64,000 bases of DNA. Source: Methanobacteriaceae archaeon (GTDB lineage: Archaea; Methanobacteriota; Methanobacteria; Methanobacteriales; Methanobacteriaceae). Each line of letters opens with the position of its first letter. Position 1 is the first letter of the stretch. The stretch is from positions 62,001 through 126,000 of the forward strand of contig JACBOA010000007.1 in the NCBI GenBank assembly GCA_013403005.1. The letters are read 5' to 3'. The translations under genes and the position numbers were made by a program. Positions 41,496 through 53,225 of the stretch are shown here, in pieces. The notes below the pieces were generated by a model, which worked only from the letters and a program-made list of their open reading frames with translations, was not told where the DNA came from and made no database searches.

Positions 41496-42146
41496 TTAGT
41501 AATTAATAATTCCCTTAAAAAATTTTAAACCATCATCTGATCCTAAAATAGATTCTGATGCTCTTTCAGGGTGGGGCATTACTGCACAGACCAAACCTTC
41601 CTGATCGCATACTCCGGTAATGGCTTCCATGGAACCATTGGGATTATCTCCAGAGAATGCCAGTACGATCTGGTCCTGATCATGGAGTTGGTCAATATAT
41701 TCAGTGTAGTAACGACCCTCAGCATGGGCAATAGGCATCTTGATAATTTCGTTTTTCTCGTAAAGACTAGTAAATGGTGTTCTGGTGGTTTTAACTTCCA
41801 GTTCCACCCATTCACAGATGAACTGAGCGGTTTCATTTAAGGTAAAAACTCCTGGAACCAATCCCACTTCTGCCAGGATCTGTGCCCCGTTGCATATTCC
41901 AAGAACAGGTTTTTCATCTTTCACTATGTCTTTAATTCCTTCAATAACTGGTGTTATAGCTGCTATGGCCCCTGCCCTGAGGTAATCTCCATAGGAGAAA
42001 CCTCCGGGGATAACAATTGCATCGAAATCGGACAGGTCTCTCTGGTTCCACCAAACATAATCAGGCTGACCTCCGGCCAGCTTTAGAGCGTGATATACGT
42101 CCCGGTCACAGTTAGACCCCGGGAAACGTATGATCCCCACTTTCAT
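41496..42146 (-). CDS. purQ: Phosphoribosylformylglycinamidine synthase, glutaminase subunit
   Basis: A 216-residue class I glutamine amidotransferase that supplies ammonia for FGAM synthesis in purine biosynthesis, together with PurS and PurL. The nucleophile Cys85 lies in VLGICNGAQIL and the catalytic histidine in MPHPERASE; the N-terminus is VGIIRFPGSNCDRD. ATG 42146 follows GGTGAG with five-base spacing and starts two bases after the purS stop. PurL is not in the window. Confidence 0.96.
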   Translation of the reverse strand: MKVGIIRFPGSNCDRDVYHALKLAGGQPDYVWWNQRDLSDFDAIVIPGGFSYGDYLRAGAIAAITPVIEGIKDIVKDEKPVLGICNGAQILAEVGLVPGVFTLNETAQFICEWVELEVKTTRTPFTSLYEKNEIIKMPIAHAEGRYYTEYIDQLHDQDQIVLAFSGDNPNGSMEAITGVCDQEGLVCAVMPHPERASESILGSDDGLKFFKGIINY

Positions 42147-42148
42147 TC

Positions 42149-42403
42149 TCACTCACCTGCAGGTTTGATTTGAATCTGGTAGTCGTGAATAACGGGATTG
42201 CAGAGCAATCTCTCACACATCTCAACCACTTCCTCACGGGCCATATCAGCATCATCTGCTTCCAGTGAGAATTTTATTATTTCTATGGTAGAGGTGTTTT
42301 CCACCTTATAATCCAGAAGAGCCAATGCCCTCTGAATGGTAGAAGCTTCTGGGTTTAGCATTCCTTTTTTAAGGCTTATTTCTACTTGTGCATTGTATTT
42401 CAT
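42149..42403 (-). CDS. purS: Phosphoribosylformylglycinamidine synthase subunit PurS
   Basis: An 84-residue PurS, the small bridging subunit of the three-part FGAM synthase. It has the family pattern VEISLKKGMLNPEASTIQRALALLDY and ends with the strand VIHDYQIQIKP. ATG 42403 follows GGTGATGCC; the longer frame upstream is not supported. It is tightly packed against purQ (2-base gap). Confidence 0.95.
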   Translation of the reverse strand: MKYNAQVEISLKKGMLNPEASTIQRALALLDYKVENTSTIEIIKFSLEADDADMAREEVVEMCERLLCNPVIHDYQIQIKPAGE

Positions 42404-42576
42404 GGCATCACCAGAGATTTCAAATTTTAGTATCAACTATATTAAATAAGAAATTTATTTCAGCAGGTTTCAGTAGGTAATATTATCAGTAGGATATATT
42501 TAGAGTTTTATAGTATATTTTTTAGTTATTTTTTGGGTTATATTCAGCTTACGATTCATTTTCAAAGTTATATTTA

Positions 42577-43323
42577 TTAAAAATCCAAATTCCATCTGTT
42601 TTTATCTTCCTGATCTAAGATTATGTTAGCCACTTTTTGATAGGCTTCAATAACTCCTGATTCTCCTTTCCTGAAGAGATCCTTATCTAAGATGTCTCTA
42701 GTTTTACTATCCCAGAAACGACAGGTGTCCGGACTGATTTCATCTCCCAGAACAATGTTCCCTTTATGGTCTCTGCCGTATTCGATCTTAAAGTCAGGAA
42801 ATAGTAGTCCTCTTTTTTTGAGGAACTCTTTAAGAACCTGGTTGATTTTAAGGGTGGTTTGGCGAATTGTCTGAAGATCCTCACTACTGGCAAAACCTAG
42901 GGCTAAAATTATATCATCATTGAGCATGGGGTCATGGTATTCATCGTTTTTGTAGTCCATCTGAATTATTGGCGGTTCAAAGGTCTGCCCTTCTTTAAAT
43001 GGGAAGCGCCTTACCAGACTACCTGTGGCAATATTTCGAGTAATAACTTCCAAGGGGATCATTTTCAATTTATGAGATAGCATGTATCCGGGTTTGGGTA
43101 AATCAATGTACTGGGTTTTTATCCCTGCTTCTTCCAAGATCATAAAGAGTTTAGCTGAGATGAGAGAGTTATAGTAACCTTTCATTCCCATAACTTCTTT
43201 CTTTTCACCATCCCCTGCAGTTATGTCATCTCTGAATTTTACCAATACTTTTTGGGGGTGATTGGTCTGGTACACATCCTTGGCTTTACCCCTGTATAGG
43301 AGATTTTCCTTTTCAAGCTTCAT
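42577..43323 (-). CDS. purC: SAICAR synthase
   Basis: A 248-residue enzyme that joins CAIR and aspartate with ATP in purine synthesis. Motifs: LYRGKAKDVYQT at the N-terminus, VKFRDDITAGDGEKK, VITRNIATGSLVRRF and LGDEISPDTCRFWD. ATG 43323 follows GGAGTT; the upstream in-frame ATG 43335 lies before that site. It is the first gene of the leftward purC-purS-purQ-cobA-hemD series, with a 173-base gap before purS. Confidence 0.96.
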   Translation of the reverse strand: MKLEKENLLYRGKAKDVYQTNHPQKVLVKFRDDITAGDGEKKEVMGMKGYYNSLISAKLFMILEEAGIKTQYIDLPKPGYMLSHKLKMIPLEVITRNIATGSLVRRFPFKEGQTFEPPIIQMDYKNDEYHDPMLNDDIILALGFASSEDLQTIRQTTLKINQVLKEFLKKRGLLFPDFKIEYGRDHKGNIVLGDEISPDTCRFWDSKTRDILDKDLFRKGESGVIEAYQKVANIILDQEDKNRWNLDF

Positions 43324-43599
43324 TTTTAACTCCATTTTCTTTGTTTGGTGTCAAAAGTTTATAGTTTATATAATATAGATACTAAGTACATTAAGATAAG
43401 ATTACCTTAGACAATTCTTTAGACAATATATTAGCTTTAGGATTATAATAGCTTATAGTATTAGATAAGTTATAGAATTATATTAGGTATTTGAATGGGG
43501 ATATCCAATATCATAGGATATACTCGTTATCAACTCGTATTAAATCATTTATATTTATCAATGAGAGGTTAAGAATAAATCATTCTCAAGGTGAAACAC

Positions 43600-45381
43600 G
43601 TGTGTGGAATTGTGGGATGTATACTTAAAAATAATAAAGCAGCACCAGTACTCCTGGATTGTGTGCAGCGTCTGGAATACAGGGGTTATGATTCAGTGGG
43701 CATTGCTACTATCTCATCATCAGGAATAGAGATTAAAAAAGATAAGGGAAAAATTAAGGATGTTTCTGAGGAACTTCATTTAGAACGATTATCTGGGGAA
43801 ATAGGGATTGGACACGTTCGTTGGGCCACCCATGGACTACCTACTCAGGAAAATGCACATCCTCACACAGATTGTGAGGGGAAAATAGCAGTGGTTCACA
43901 ACGGAATCATTGAAAACTACAAGGAAATTAAAGACCAGTTAGAAAGTGAAGGGCACATTTTCAAGTCGCAAACTGATACTGAAGTCATTCCTCACTTGAT
44001 TGAAAAATATCATAAACAGGGTGCAGATCTGGAGGAAGCCATGAATCAGGCCATTAACCAACTTCATGGGTCCTATGCCTTTGCAGTTATCTCTGCTGAA
44101 GAACCTAAAAAAATTAGGGGTGTTCGAAAGGAAAGTCCTTTGATACTAGGATTGGGGGATGGTGAATATTTCCTGGCCTCTGATGCCCCGGCAATACTGC
44201 AACACACTCGCAGGATCATATACCTTGCTGATCATGAAACTTTCCTTATTGATGGTGATGGAATCACCGTGAAGAACCGTGAAGGTCAGGTAATTGAAAA
44301 GAAGGTAGAAACCATTAAATGGACTCCTGAAATGGCTCAAAAAGGTGGTTATCCTCATTTCATGTTGAAAGAAATACATGAACAGCCTGAAGCAGTGAAA
44401 AACACACTTTTTGAAGTTTCAGATGTGGAGAAAGTGGTCAGTAAATTCCCTAAATTTAAACGAGTAACCTTTGTTGCCTGTGGAACATCATACCATGCAT
44501 CTATGGTTGGTAAATATCTTTTCGAAAGCCTTTTAGGTCTGCCTACTGATGTAATGTTGGCTTCTGAATTTGAATTCGCGGCAAATGCTTTGGATCCTGA
44601 GTCTCTGGTCATATTCATCAGTCAGTCCGGGGAAACTGCAGATACTTTAAAAGCCCTTCGAATAGCCAATAAGCAGGCAGAAACCCTGGCTATTGTCAAT
44701 GTACTGGGTAGCACTGCTACTCGAGAGGCAGATCATGTTTTATTCACTCGTGCCGGTCCTGAGATAGGTGTTGCTGCCACGAAAACGTATATCAGTCAAT
44801 TAACTTGTATCTACCTCTTGGCAGCATGCATGGGACAAAATAAGGATCTTCTAGAACAGCTTCAGCATGTTCCAGATTACATGGAGGCAGTGCTTTCCCT
44901 TGAAGATAACATCAAGGAAATGGCAGCCAAATATAAAGATGCCCATGATTTCTTTTTCATAGGTCGAGGATTTTCATATCCCACTGCCATGGAAGGAGCA
45001 CTGAAACTCAAAGAAATAACCTACATCCATGGTGAAGGCTATGCTGCTGGAGAACTTAAACATGGACCCCTGGCTCTGATTGATGATGATGTTCCAGTGG
45101 TAGCTGTTGTGCCACCTGGAAAAAGTCATGACCGCACTCTGAGTAATGTTGAAGAAGTAAAAGCCAGAGGTGCTAGGGTAATAGGTCTTGGATCAAGTGA
45201 AGATAATGTTTTGAAGTATGAAGCTCATGATATGATTGAATTTGCTCCTGAGATAAGTGAAATTTTATCTCCTCTTCTTTATGTGGTGCCCCTACAGTTA
45301 CTATCCTATCATATAAGTGTAGCCAGAGGGATAGATCCTGATAAACCAAAAAATCTGGCCAAATGTGTTACCGTGGAATAA
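43600..45381 (+). CDS. glmS: Glutamine-fructose-6-phosphate aminotransferase (isomerising)
   Basis: A 593-residue enzyme making glucosamine-6-phosphate, the first step toward UDP-N-acetyl amino sugars of pseudomurein and glycans. The N-terminal nucleophile must be residue 2, so the start is GTG 43600, giving M-C-G-I-V-G; AGGTGA lies five bases upstream. The longer GTG at 43591 would bury the catalytic cysteine. A glutaminase domain (2-230) is followed by two SIS sugar-isomerase domains (VACGTSYHASMVGKYLFE and GRGFSYPTAMEGALKLKEITYIHGEGYAAGELKHGP). It ends at the typical KNLAKCVTVE. Confidence 0.97.
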   Translation: MCGIVGCILKNNKAAPVLLDCVQRLEYRGYDSVGIATISSSGIEIKKDKGKIKDVSEELHLERLSGEIGIGHVRWATHGLPTQENAHPHTDCEGKIAVVHNGIIENYKEIKDQLESEGHIFKSQTDTEVIPHLIEKYHKQGADLEEAMNQAINQLHGSYAFAVISAEEPKKIRGVRKESPLILGLGDGEYFLASDAPAILQHTRRIIYLADHETFLIDGDGITVKNREGQVIEKKVETIKWTPEMAQKGGYPHFMLKEIHEQPEAVKNTLFEVSDVEKVVSKFPKFKRVTFVACGTSYHASMVGKYLFESLLGLPTDVMLASEFEFAANALDPESLVIFISQSGETADTLKALRIANKQAETLAIVNVLGSTATREADHVLFTRAGPEIGVAATKTYISQLTCIYLLAACMGQNKDLLEQLQHVPDYMEAVLSLEDNIKEMAAKYKDAHDFFFIGRGFSYPTAMEGALKLKEITYIHGEGYAAGELKHGPLALIDDDVPVVAVVPPGKSHDRTLSNVEEVKARGARVIGLGSSEDNVLKYEAHDMIEFAPEISEILSPLLYVVPLQLLSYHISVARGIDPDKPKNLAKCVTVE

Positions 45382-45707
45382 ATGGCTTATTCAACTTAAA
45401 AAAATTTTTTACCAATCCAATTATAAAAAAATTCAGAATATTTGAATTTAGTAATATGTCTGCTCGTCCTATGAATATTTAAAGGTGTTTTGAGATATTA
45501 TATTTAGATAAATTAATAAACAATCAAATAGAACCTGCTAGGCCGGGGAAGCACTGGGAATTTATAAAGAAACCCGAATTTCTAATTAACTTCAAAATAA
45601 TTCTAAAAATCCATTTATTCAAAATAATGAAAATATTTATTAGAATTAGATATTCTAATTCATCTGTTGACCGTAGGATCACTTGATAATTTAATAAGGT
45701 ATTTAAA
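45382..45707. other. Intergenic region with a GC-rich island
   Basis: 326 bases, AT-rich except about 45532-45562. AAAAAAATTTTTT at about 45399-45411 probably ends glmS transcription. Confidence 0.35.
45530..45600 (+). ncRNA. Possible small RNA (GC island), speculative
   Basis: In a very AT-rich gap, 45532-45561 has 19 G/C of 30 bases (core CTAGGCCGGGGAAGCACTGG). It begins about 30 bases after a TATA-like ATATTATATTTAG (about 45496-45508). GGG...CCC pairing around 45556-45573 is possible. No tRNA or known RNA fold is evident; the end is not defined. Confidence 0.2.
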
Positions 45708-45995
45708 ATGACCCCTAAAAAATCAGGCACACTTTTCATTGTTTTAATGATTGCCCTGGTAGCCTATGGGGCAGCATCTGGAGCTAATGCTTTGAATATT
45801 GGCACTGATATAGGGGTGGGTTTGATTCCTTCTAATTTCAATTTAAATGGGGATCAGAAGATGAATGAAATTGGTGATGCATCATTCACACCAGTTCACA
45901 TAGTTCGCCATGTAATTGTCAACACTACTAACACCACTAACACTACAAATAATTCTAGCAATAATAATACCATTAATAACGCAACCAACAACTAA
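45708..45995 (+). CDS. Small secreted Asn/Thr-rich protein, unknown
   Basis: A 95-residue protein with a hydrophobic signal segment (about 8-29, ending ANA). The body is short (NIGTDIGVGLIPSNFNLNGDQ...), and the tail, residues about 72-95, consists almost only of Asn and Thr (NTTNTTNTTNNSSNNN...), dense in N-glycosylation sequons. ATG 45708 follows AAGGT. No family is recognised. It may be a glycosylated surface protein. Confidence 0.5.
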   Translation: MTPKKSGTLFIVLMIALVAYGAASGANALNIGTDIGVGLIPSNFNLNGDQKMNEIGDASFTPVHIVRHVIVNTTNTTNTTNNSSNNNTINNATNN

Positions 45996-46378
45996 TAAAC
46001 TTCAATAACCTTATCATCAATTATTGATTTAAGTTCTAAAAAATTAAGAAGAGCTATTTATTGATTTAAGTTTAAATAATAATGTTCTATCTATTTTAAT
46101 GGTTAATTATGGTTAATATTAGAGTCCGTAAAGGTGGCTATGGAGAGTTGATAGATTACAAACCACTGGAACCATGGGTTGGTTTTAAAGGAGAAATTAA
46201 TATTATAATTATTTGAATATTAAAAATGAAATGTAAAAATTATTTGGACTTAGAAATAATATTAAAAAATGTTTAAACAAATATGAAAAGTTTTTGGATA
46301 GATTTAAAATTTTTGAATAATTGACTCAAAAATTTTATGGAGTATTAATTAGAAATTTTGCTAATCAGGTGATTATAA
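45996..46378. other. Intergenic region with a direct repeat and a small frame
   Basis: 383 bases. TTATTGATTTAAGTT occurs at 46021-46035 and again at 46058-46072. A 35-codon frame lies at 46109-46216. The rest is AT-rich leader of the cupin regulator gene. Confidence 0.35.
46109..46216 (+). CDS. 35-codon frame, possibly a gene remnant
   Basis: It reads MVNIRVRKGGYGELIDYKPLEPW..., with a composition (Gly, Pro, Trp, charged residues) unlike random AT-rich DNA, and ends INIIII. There is no ribosome site. It may be a truncated gene whose 3' part has decayed. I do not recognise it. Confidence 0.2.
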   Translation: MVNIRVRKGGYGELIDYKPLEPWVGFKGEINIIII

Positions 46379-46960
46379 ATGTCTGAGGAGAACAAAGTTG
46401 GAGCGAAAATACGTCAGTTGAGAGAAGATCGTCAAATGTCTGTAGAAGAACTTGCTGAAGCCAGTTTCAGTAATGTTGAATTAATCAAAGACTTGGAAAG
46501 CGGGGCACTGGTACCCTCACTCACCCCTCTTTTGAAGATTGCTCGGGCACTTGGCGTGCGCCTGGGAACATTCCTGGATGATGCTCCTCACAGCGGCCCC
46601 TTCATGGTGAAATCTGGAAAGTCAGATAATATAATACGGTTTTCAGGTCAGGGTCTTGGTGAACACAGCAACAAGAGTGCACTGGAATTCTACTCCCTGG
46701 CATATGGGAAGGGTGATAGACATATGGAACCATTCCTCATAGATGTTCACCCCACTGAAAACCAGGACTACCAATTAGCTTCTCATGAAGGGGAAGAATT
46801 CCTTTATGTAATCAAGGGAAAGATAGAAGTATTATATGGGAATGAAAGGTACCTCCTGGAAGCAGAAGATAGCATTTATTACGACTCCGTCGTTCCACAC
46901 CATGTGCACGCCAAAGAAAAAGATTCTAAGATGCTGGCAGTGGTTTACACTCCATTTTAA
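46379..46960 (+). CDS. XRE-family regulator with cupin sensor domain
   Basis: A 193-residue regulator. Residues about 6-65 form a Cro/C1 helix-turn-helix (VGAKIRQLREDRQMSVEELAEASFSNVELIKDLESG...). Residues about 110-190 form a cupin beta-barrel (SHEGEEFLYVIKGKIEVLYGNERYLLEAEDSIYYDSVVPHHVHAKEKD) with potential metal ligands. ATG 46379 follows AGGTGAT. It directly precedes the thioesterase (28-base gap) and the acyl-CoA ligase and probably controls them, with an acyl compound as a possible ligand. Confidence 0.9.
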   Translation: MSEENKVGAKIRQLREDRQMSVEELAEASFSNVELIKDLESGALVPSLTPLLKIARALGVRLGTFLDDAPHSGPFMVKSGKSDNIIRFSGQGLGEHSNKSALEFYSLAYGKGDRHMEPFLIDVHPTENQDYQLASHEGEEFLYVIKGKIEVLYGNERYLLEAEDSIYYDSVVPHHVHAKEKDSKMLAVVYTPF

Positions 46961-46988
46961 ATTTTCAGGTAAACTGGAGATATAAATA

Positions 46989-47399
46989 ATGTATATGATT
47001 ACAGTTACTCCTCGTTTTGGGGATTCAGATGGTTTAAGGCATATTAACAATATTGTACTAGCAGAATGGTTCGAACTGGCCAGGAACAAACTTTATCGCA
47101 TATTCACCCCTGATCTCGATCTCAGTTACGAGAAATGGAAACTTATCATGGTTAAAACTGATTTCGAATTCATTGGACAGATGTACTACAATGGTGATGT
47201 GGATATCAAAACCAATGTAATGAAAATTGGCAACACTTCATTTACCACTTACCACGAAGCATGGCAATCAGGCCATTTAAAGGCGAAAGGAACTGCTGTT
47301 CTGGTGCATTATGATTTCATCCAGCAAAAATCACTACCAATACCAGAAGATTTAAGAAAAAAATTGGAAGAACATTTAGATGATTATTCAGGTAAATAA
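46989..47399 (+). CDS. Hot-dog fold acyl-CoA thioesterase
   Basis: A 136-residue protein of the 4-hydroxybenzoyl-CoA thioesterase/YbgC type. It shows the RFGDSDGLRHINNIVLAEWFELARNKLYR signature, with catalytic aspartate in FGDSDGLRHINN, then a central strand YNGDVDIKTNVMKIGNTSFTTYHEAW. ATG 46989 follows CTGGAGAT. It sits between the XRE-cupin gene and the acyl-CoA ligase, so a shared acyl-CoA substrate is likely. Confidence 0.88.
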   Translation: MYMITVTPRFGDSDGLRHINNIVLAEWFELARNKLYRIFTPDLDLSYEKWKLIMVKTDFEFIGQMYYNGDVDIKTNVMKIGNTSFTTYHEAWQSGHLKAKGTAVLVHYDFIQQKSLPIPEDLRKKLEEHLDDYSGK

Positions 47400-47476
47400 A
47401 TTAAGTTTTAGGTTAGATATGGAAATAAATGTAAAAATAATTCAATTATCTAATTAAAGAATTGGGAGTTTTTATA

Positions 47477-49135
47477 ATGGTTTTTACCGAGCTTACTATT
47501 GGTGATTTCCTGGAAAAAATGGTGGAAAAGGATCCTGATCAGGAGTTCATGGTTTATCCAGACCGAGATCTCCGTTTCACCTACAAAGAGTTTGACGAAA
47601 GGGTAAACCTGCTGGCTAAAGGCCTTCTGGAAATAGGAATAAAAAAGGGCGACCATGTGGGTATATGGGCTAAAAATGTGCCGGACTGGCTTACATTCAT
47701 GTTCGCCACTTCCAAAATAGGAGTAGTATTGGTAACAGTTAACACAGCTTACAAAAGCCATGAACTTGCTTATGTGCTTGAACAATCTGATATGAAAGCA
47801 TTAGCCATCATTGACGGATTTCAGGATGTTGATTACCTTCAAATCGTTTATGAATTAATTCCCGAGCTAAAAACTCAGGAAAGAGGTAAACTGAAAAATA
47901 AAAATTTCCCATTCTTGAAGAGTGTTATCTATGTGGGTCAGGAGAAACACCGAGGAATGTACAACACCAATGAACTCCTGCTTTTAGGAAAACATGGTAA
48001 TGAGGAAGAATTTCAGAAGATCAAATCCTCTGTTGATAATAATGAAGTGGTTAACATGCAATACACCTCTGGAACCACAGGATTTCCCAAGGGTGTGATG
48101 TTAACCCACCGAAACATCCTAAACAATGGATACTACATTGGTGAACGTCAGAAGTTCACAGAAAAGGATAGATTGTGTCTATGCGTGCCGCTTTTCCATT
48201 GTTTCGGTATTGTCTTAGGGGTTATGGCTGCTTATAGCCATGGTGCCACCATGGTCATGGTAGAACTCTTCGACCCACTGATGGTACTGGCAGCAGTTCA
48301 AAAAGAGCGCTGCACCGCACTGTACGGAGTGCCAACCATGTTCATTGCAGAATACAGTCACCCCATGTTTGAAATGTTCGATCTTTCCAGCCTACGTACC
48401 GGTATCATGGCAGGTTCCACTCCACCCATTGAAGCAATGAAAAAGGTGGTCAATGACATGAACATGACTGAAATTACCAGTGTTTATGGTCTGACCGAAG
48501 GATCACCCGGATTCACCCAGACCAGTGTTGATGACCCATTGGTTAAAAGAGTGGAAACCGTGGGTAAGCCCCTACCAGAGTGTGAAATTAAAATTGTGGA
48601 CCCGGAAACAGGTGAAACCCTGGGACCCAACCAGACTGGGGAAATATGCTGCCGGGGATACAATGTAATGAAAGGATACTATAAAATGCCAGAAAAAACC
48701 AGGGAAGTAATTGATGATGAGGGATGGCTGCACAGTGGGGATCTGGCAACTTTAGATGATGAAGGATATTATTCCATTGTAGGTCGAATAAAAGATATGA
48801 TCATCCGTGGCGGGGAGAACATATACCCCCGGGAAATTGAGGAATTCCTATACACCATGCCTGGTGTTCTTGATGTGCAGGTAGTAGGGATACCTGATGA
48901 GAAATATGGAGAAATTGTGGGTGCTTTCATTATTCTGGAAGAAGGAGCAGACCTTACTGAAGAAGATGTTCGGGACTATGCTTTAACTAAAATAGCACGT
49001 TTCAAGGTACCGAAACATGTTTTCTTTGTGGATGAATTCCCTCTCACAGCCAGTGGAAAGATACAGAAATACATCCTCAGGGAACAGGCAGCGAAAATGC
49101 TTAAAGAGAAATTGGAAAAAGAAGAGAAAATTTAA
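47477..49135 (+). CDS. AMP-forming acyl-CoA synthetase
   Basis: A 552-residue ANL-family ligase that activates a carboxylic acid with ATP and CoA. Motifs: MQYTSGTTGFPKGVMLTHRN (phosphate loop), SVYGLTEGSP, GWLHSGDLATLDDEGYYSIVGRIKDMIIRGGENIYPREIE, and the catalytic lysine in LTASGKIQKYILRE. It resembles medium/long-chain fatty-acid ligases. ATG 47477 follows GGGAG; TTG 47462 precedes that site. It is the third gene after the cupin regulator and thioesterase. The natural acid is uncertain, because archaea do not make fatty acids for lipids. Confidence 0.93.
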   Translation: MVFTELTIGDFLEKMVEKDPDQEFMVYPDRDLRFTYKEFDERVNLLAKGLLEIGIKKGDHVGIWAKNVPDWLTFMFATSKIGVVLVTVNTAYKSHELAYVLEQSDMKALAIIDGFQDVDYLQIVYELIPELKTQERGKLKNKNFPFLKSVIYVGQEKHRGMYNTNELLLLGKHGNEEEFQKIKSSVDNNEVVNMQYTSGTTGFPKGVMLTHRNILNNGYYIGERQKFTEKDRLCLCVPLFHCFGIVLGVMAAYSHGATMVMVELFDPLMVLAAVQKERCTALYGVPTMFIAEYSHPMFEMFDLSSLRTGIMAGSTPPIEAMKKVVNDMNMTEITSVYGLTEGSPGFTQTSVDDPLVKRVETVGKPLPECEIKIVDPETGETLGPNQTGEICCRGYNVMKGYYKMPEKTREVIDDEGWLHSGDLATLDDEGYYSIVGRIKDMIIRGGENIYPREIEEFLYTMPGVLDVQVVGIPDEKYGEIVGAFIILEEGADLTEEDVRDYALTKIARFKVPKHVFFVDEFPLTASGKIQKYILREQAAKMLKEKLEKEEKI

Positions 49136-49319
49136 TTAGATATTAGATTATTTGATTCAATATCCATTTCTCATATTCAATTTTTTATAATCTTCAATCA
49201 GCCTCTAATAGAAGTCAGTTTAACCGATAATCATTCAATCTAACGGAAGTATAAAACGAAATTATAAAGAATATAAAGAATTTTTAAAAAAAATTTGTAA
49301 GACGGTGGAGATCAACTAA

Positions 49320-49844
49320 ATGTCACTATTAGCCCTTGCATATCCAAAAATAAGCAAAAATGATTACCATTGGATTCAGGAATTTAGGGAAGAAAATGAT
49401 GAACTAAACCATGGAGTAATGGAACCCCACTTTACCCTGGTATTTCCAGTTTTCAATCAGAGACCAGAAACTTTCATAGAAGAAATTAAAAGCCGCGCTG
49501 CGGATCATAAAAAAATAGATTTCGCTTTACGATGCGCGGTCATGGATAAAGATGCATTCACCCCTTACTGGCATGTTTACCTGGTCCCTGATGAAGGATA
49601 CAGTCATATAATTAAACTCCATGATAACCTCTATTCAGGTAAACTAGCTGATGAATTACGTCTGGAACTACCTTTCATCCCACATATTGAAATTGCCAAT
49701 TCAGTGGAGAAATGGACCTGCAAGGAATTGGTGGACCAGATAAATAATTCCAATATGGAAATTAAGGGAACCCTAGATGAAATTGATGTGGTAGAATACC
49801 ATGAAGAGAGAGTAGAAACTCTGGAGAAAATAAAATTACCCTAA
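49320..49844 (+). CDS. 2H phosphoesterase-like protein (2'-5' RNA ligase family)
   Basis: A 174-residue protein of the 2H fold. The first motif is HFT (37-39) in EPHFTLVF; the second is HIE (122-124) in PFIPHIEIA, where the usual Thr/Ser is replaced by Glu. The substrate is likely an RNA or nucleotide 2',3'-cyclic phosphate, but it is not shown. ATG 49320 follows GGTGGAGATC. It stands alone after the acyl-CoA ligase. Confidence 0.72.
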   Translation: MSLLALAYPKISKNDYHWIQEFREENDELNHGVMEPHFTLVFPVFNQRPETFIEEIKSRAADHKKIDFALRCAVMDKDAFTPYWHVYLVPDEGYSHIIKLHDNLYSGKLADELRLELPFIPHIEIANSVEKWTCKELVDQINNSNMEIKGTLDEIDVVEYHEERVETLEKIKLP

Positions 49845-50054
49845 AACCATTTTCAATTAAGAAAATAAAATTATTTTCTAAAATTATGGATAAAATTTTA
49901 TTAAAAAAATATATTAACCATTTTTAACCAATTAAATGAACTATAATTATATAAAATCTCTACTTAAGATTCAGGTAGGTTCTTTTATTCATTTTTCAAT
50001 TTTTCAAAGAATAAATAAACAGTCAAAGATGTAGCTGAACTCAAATAAGGTAAA

Positions 50055-53110
<3,056 letters not shown>

Positions 53111-53225
53111 CTTAAATATTATTAAATCTATAAATGAGAATTTAAATGAATAAATTCAAAAACCGCAGGGGTAGATGCATGTTTTAGAGTTCATCCTATA
53201 TAACTGTTTGTGCTGGGGGGATAAT

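Noticed and set aside
45708..45995. AAC/ACT-rich stretch as a microsatellite or CRISPR-like array
   Set aside because: It is the in-frame Asn/Thr tail of a protein with a signal sequence and start site; there are no spacers or fixed repeats.
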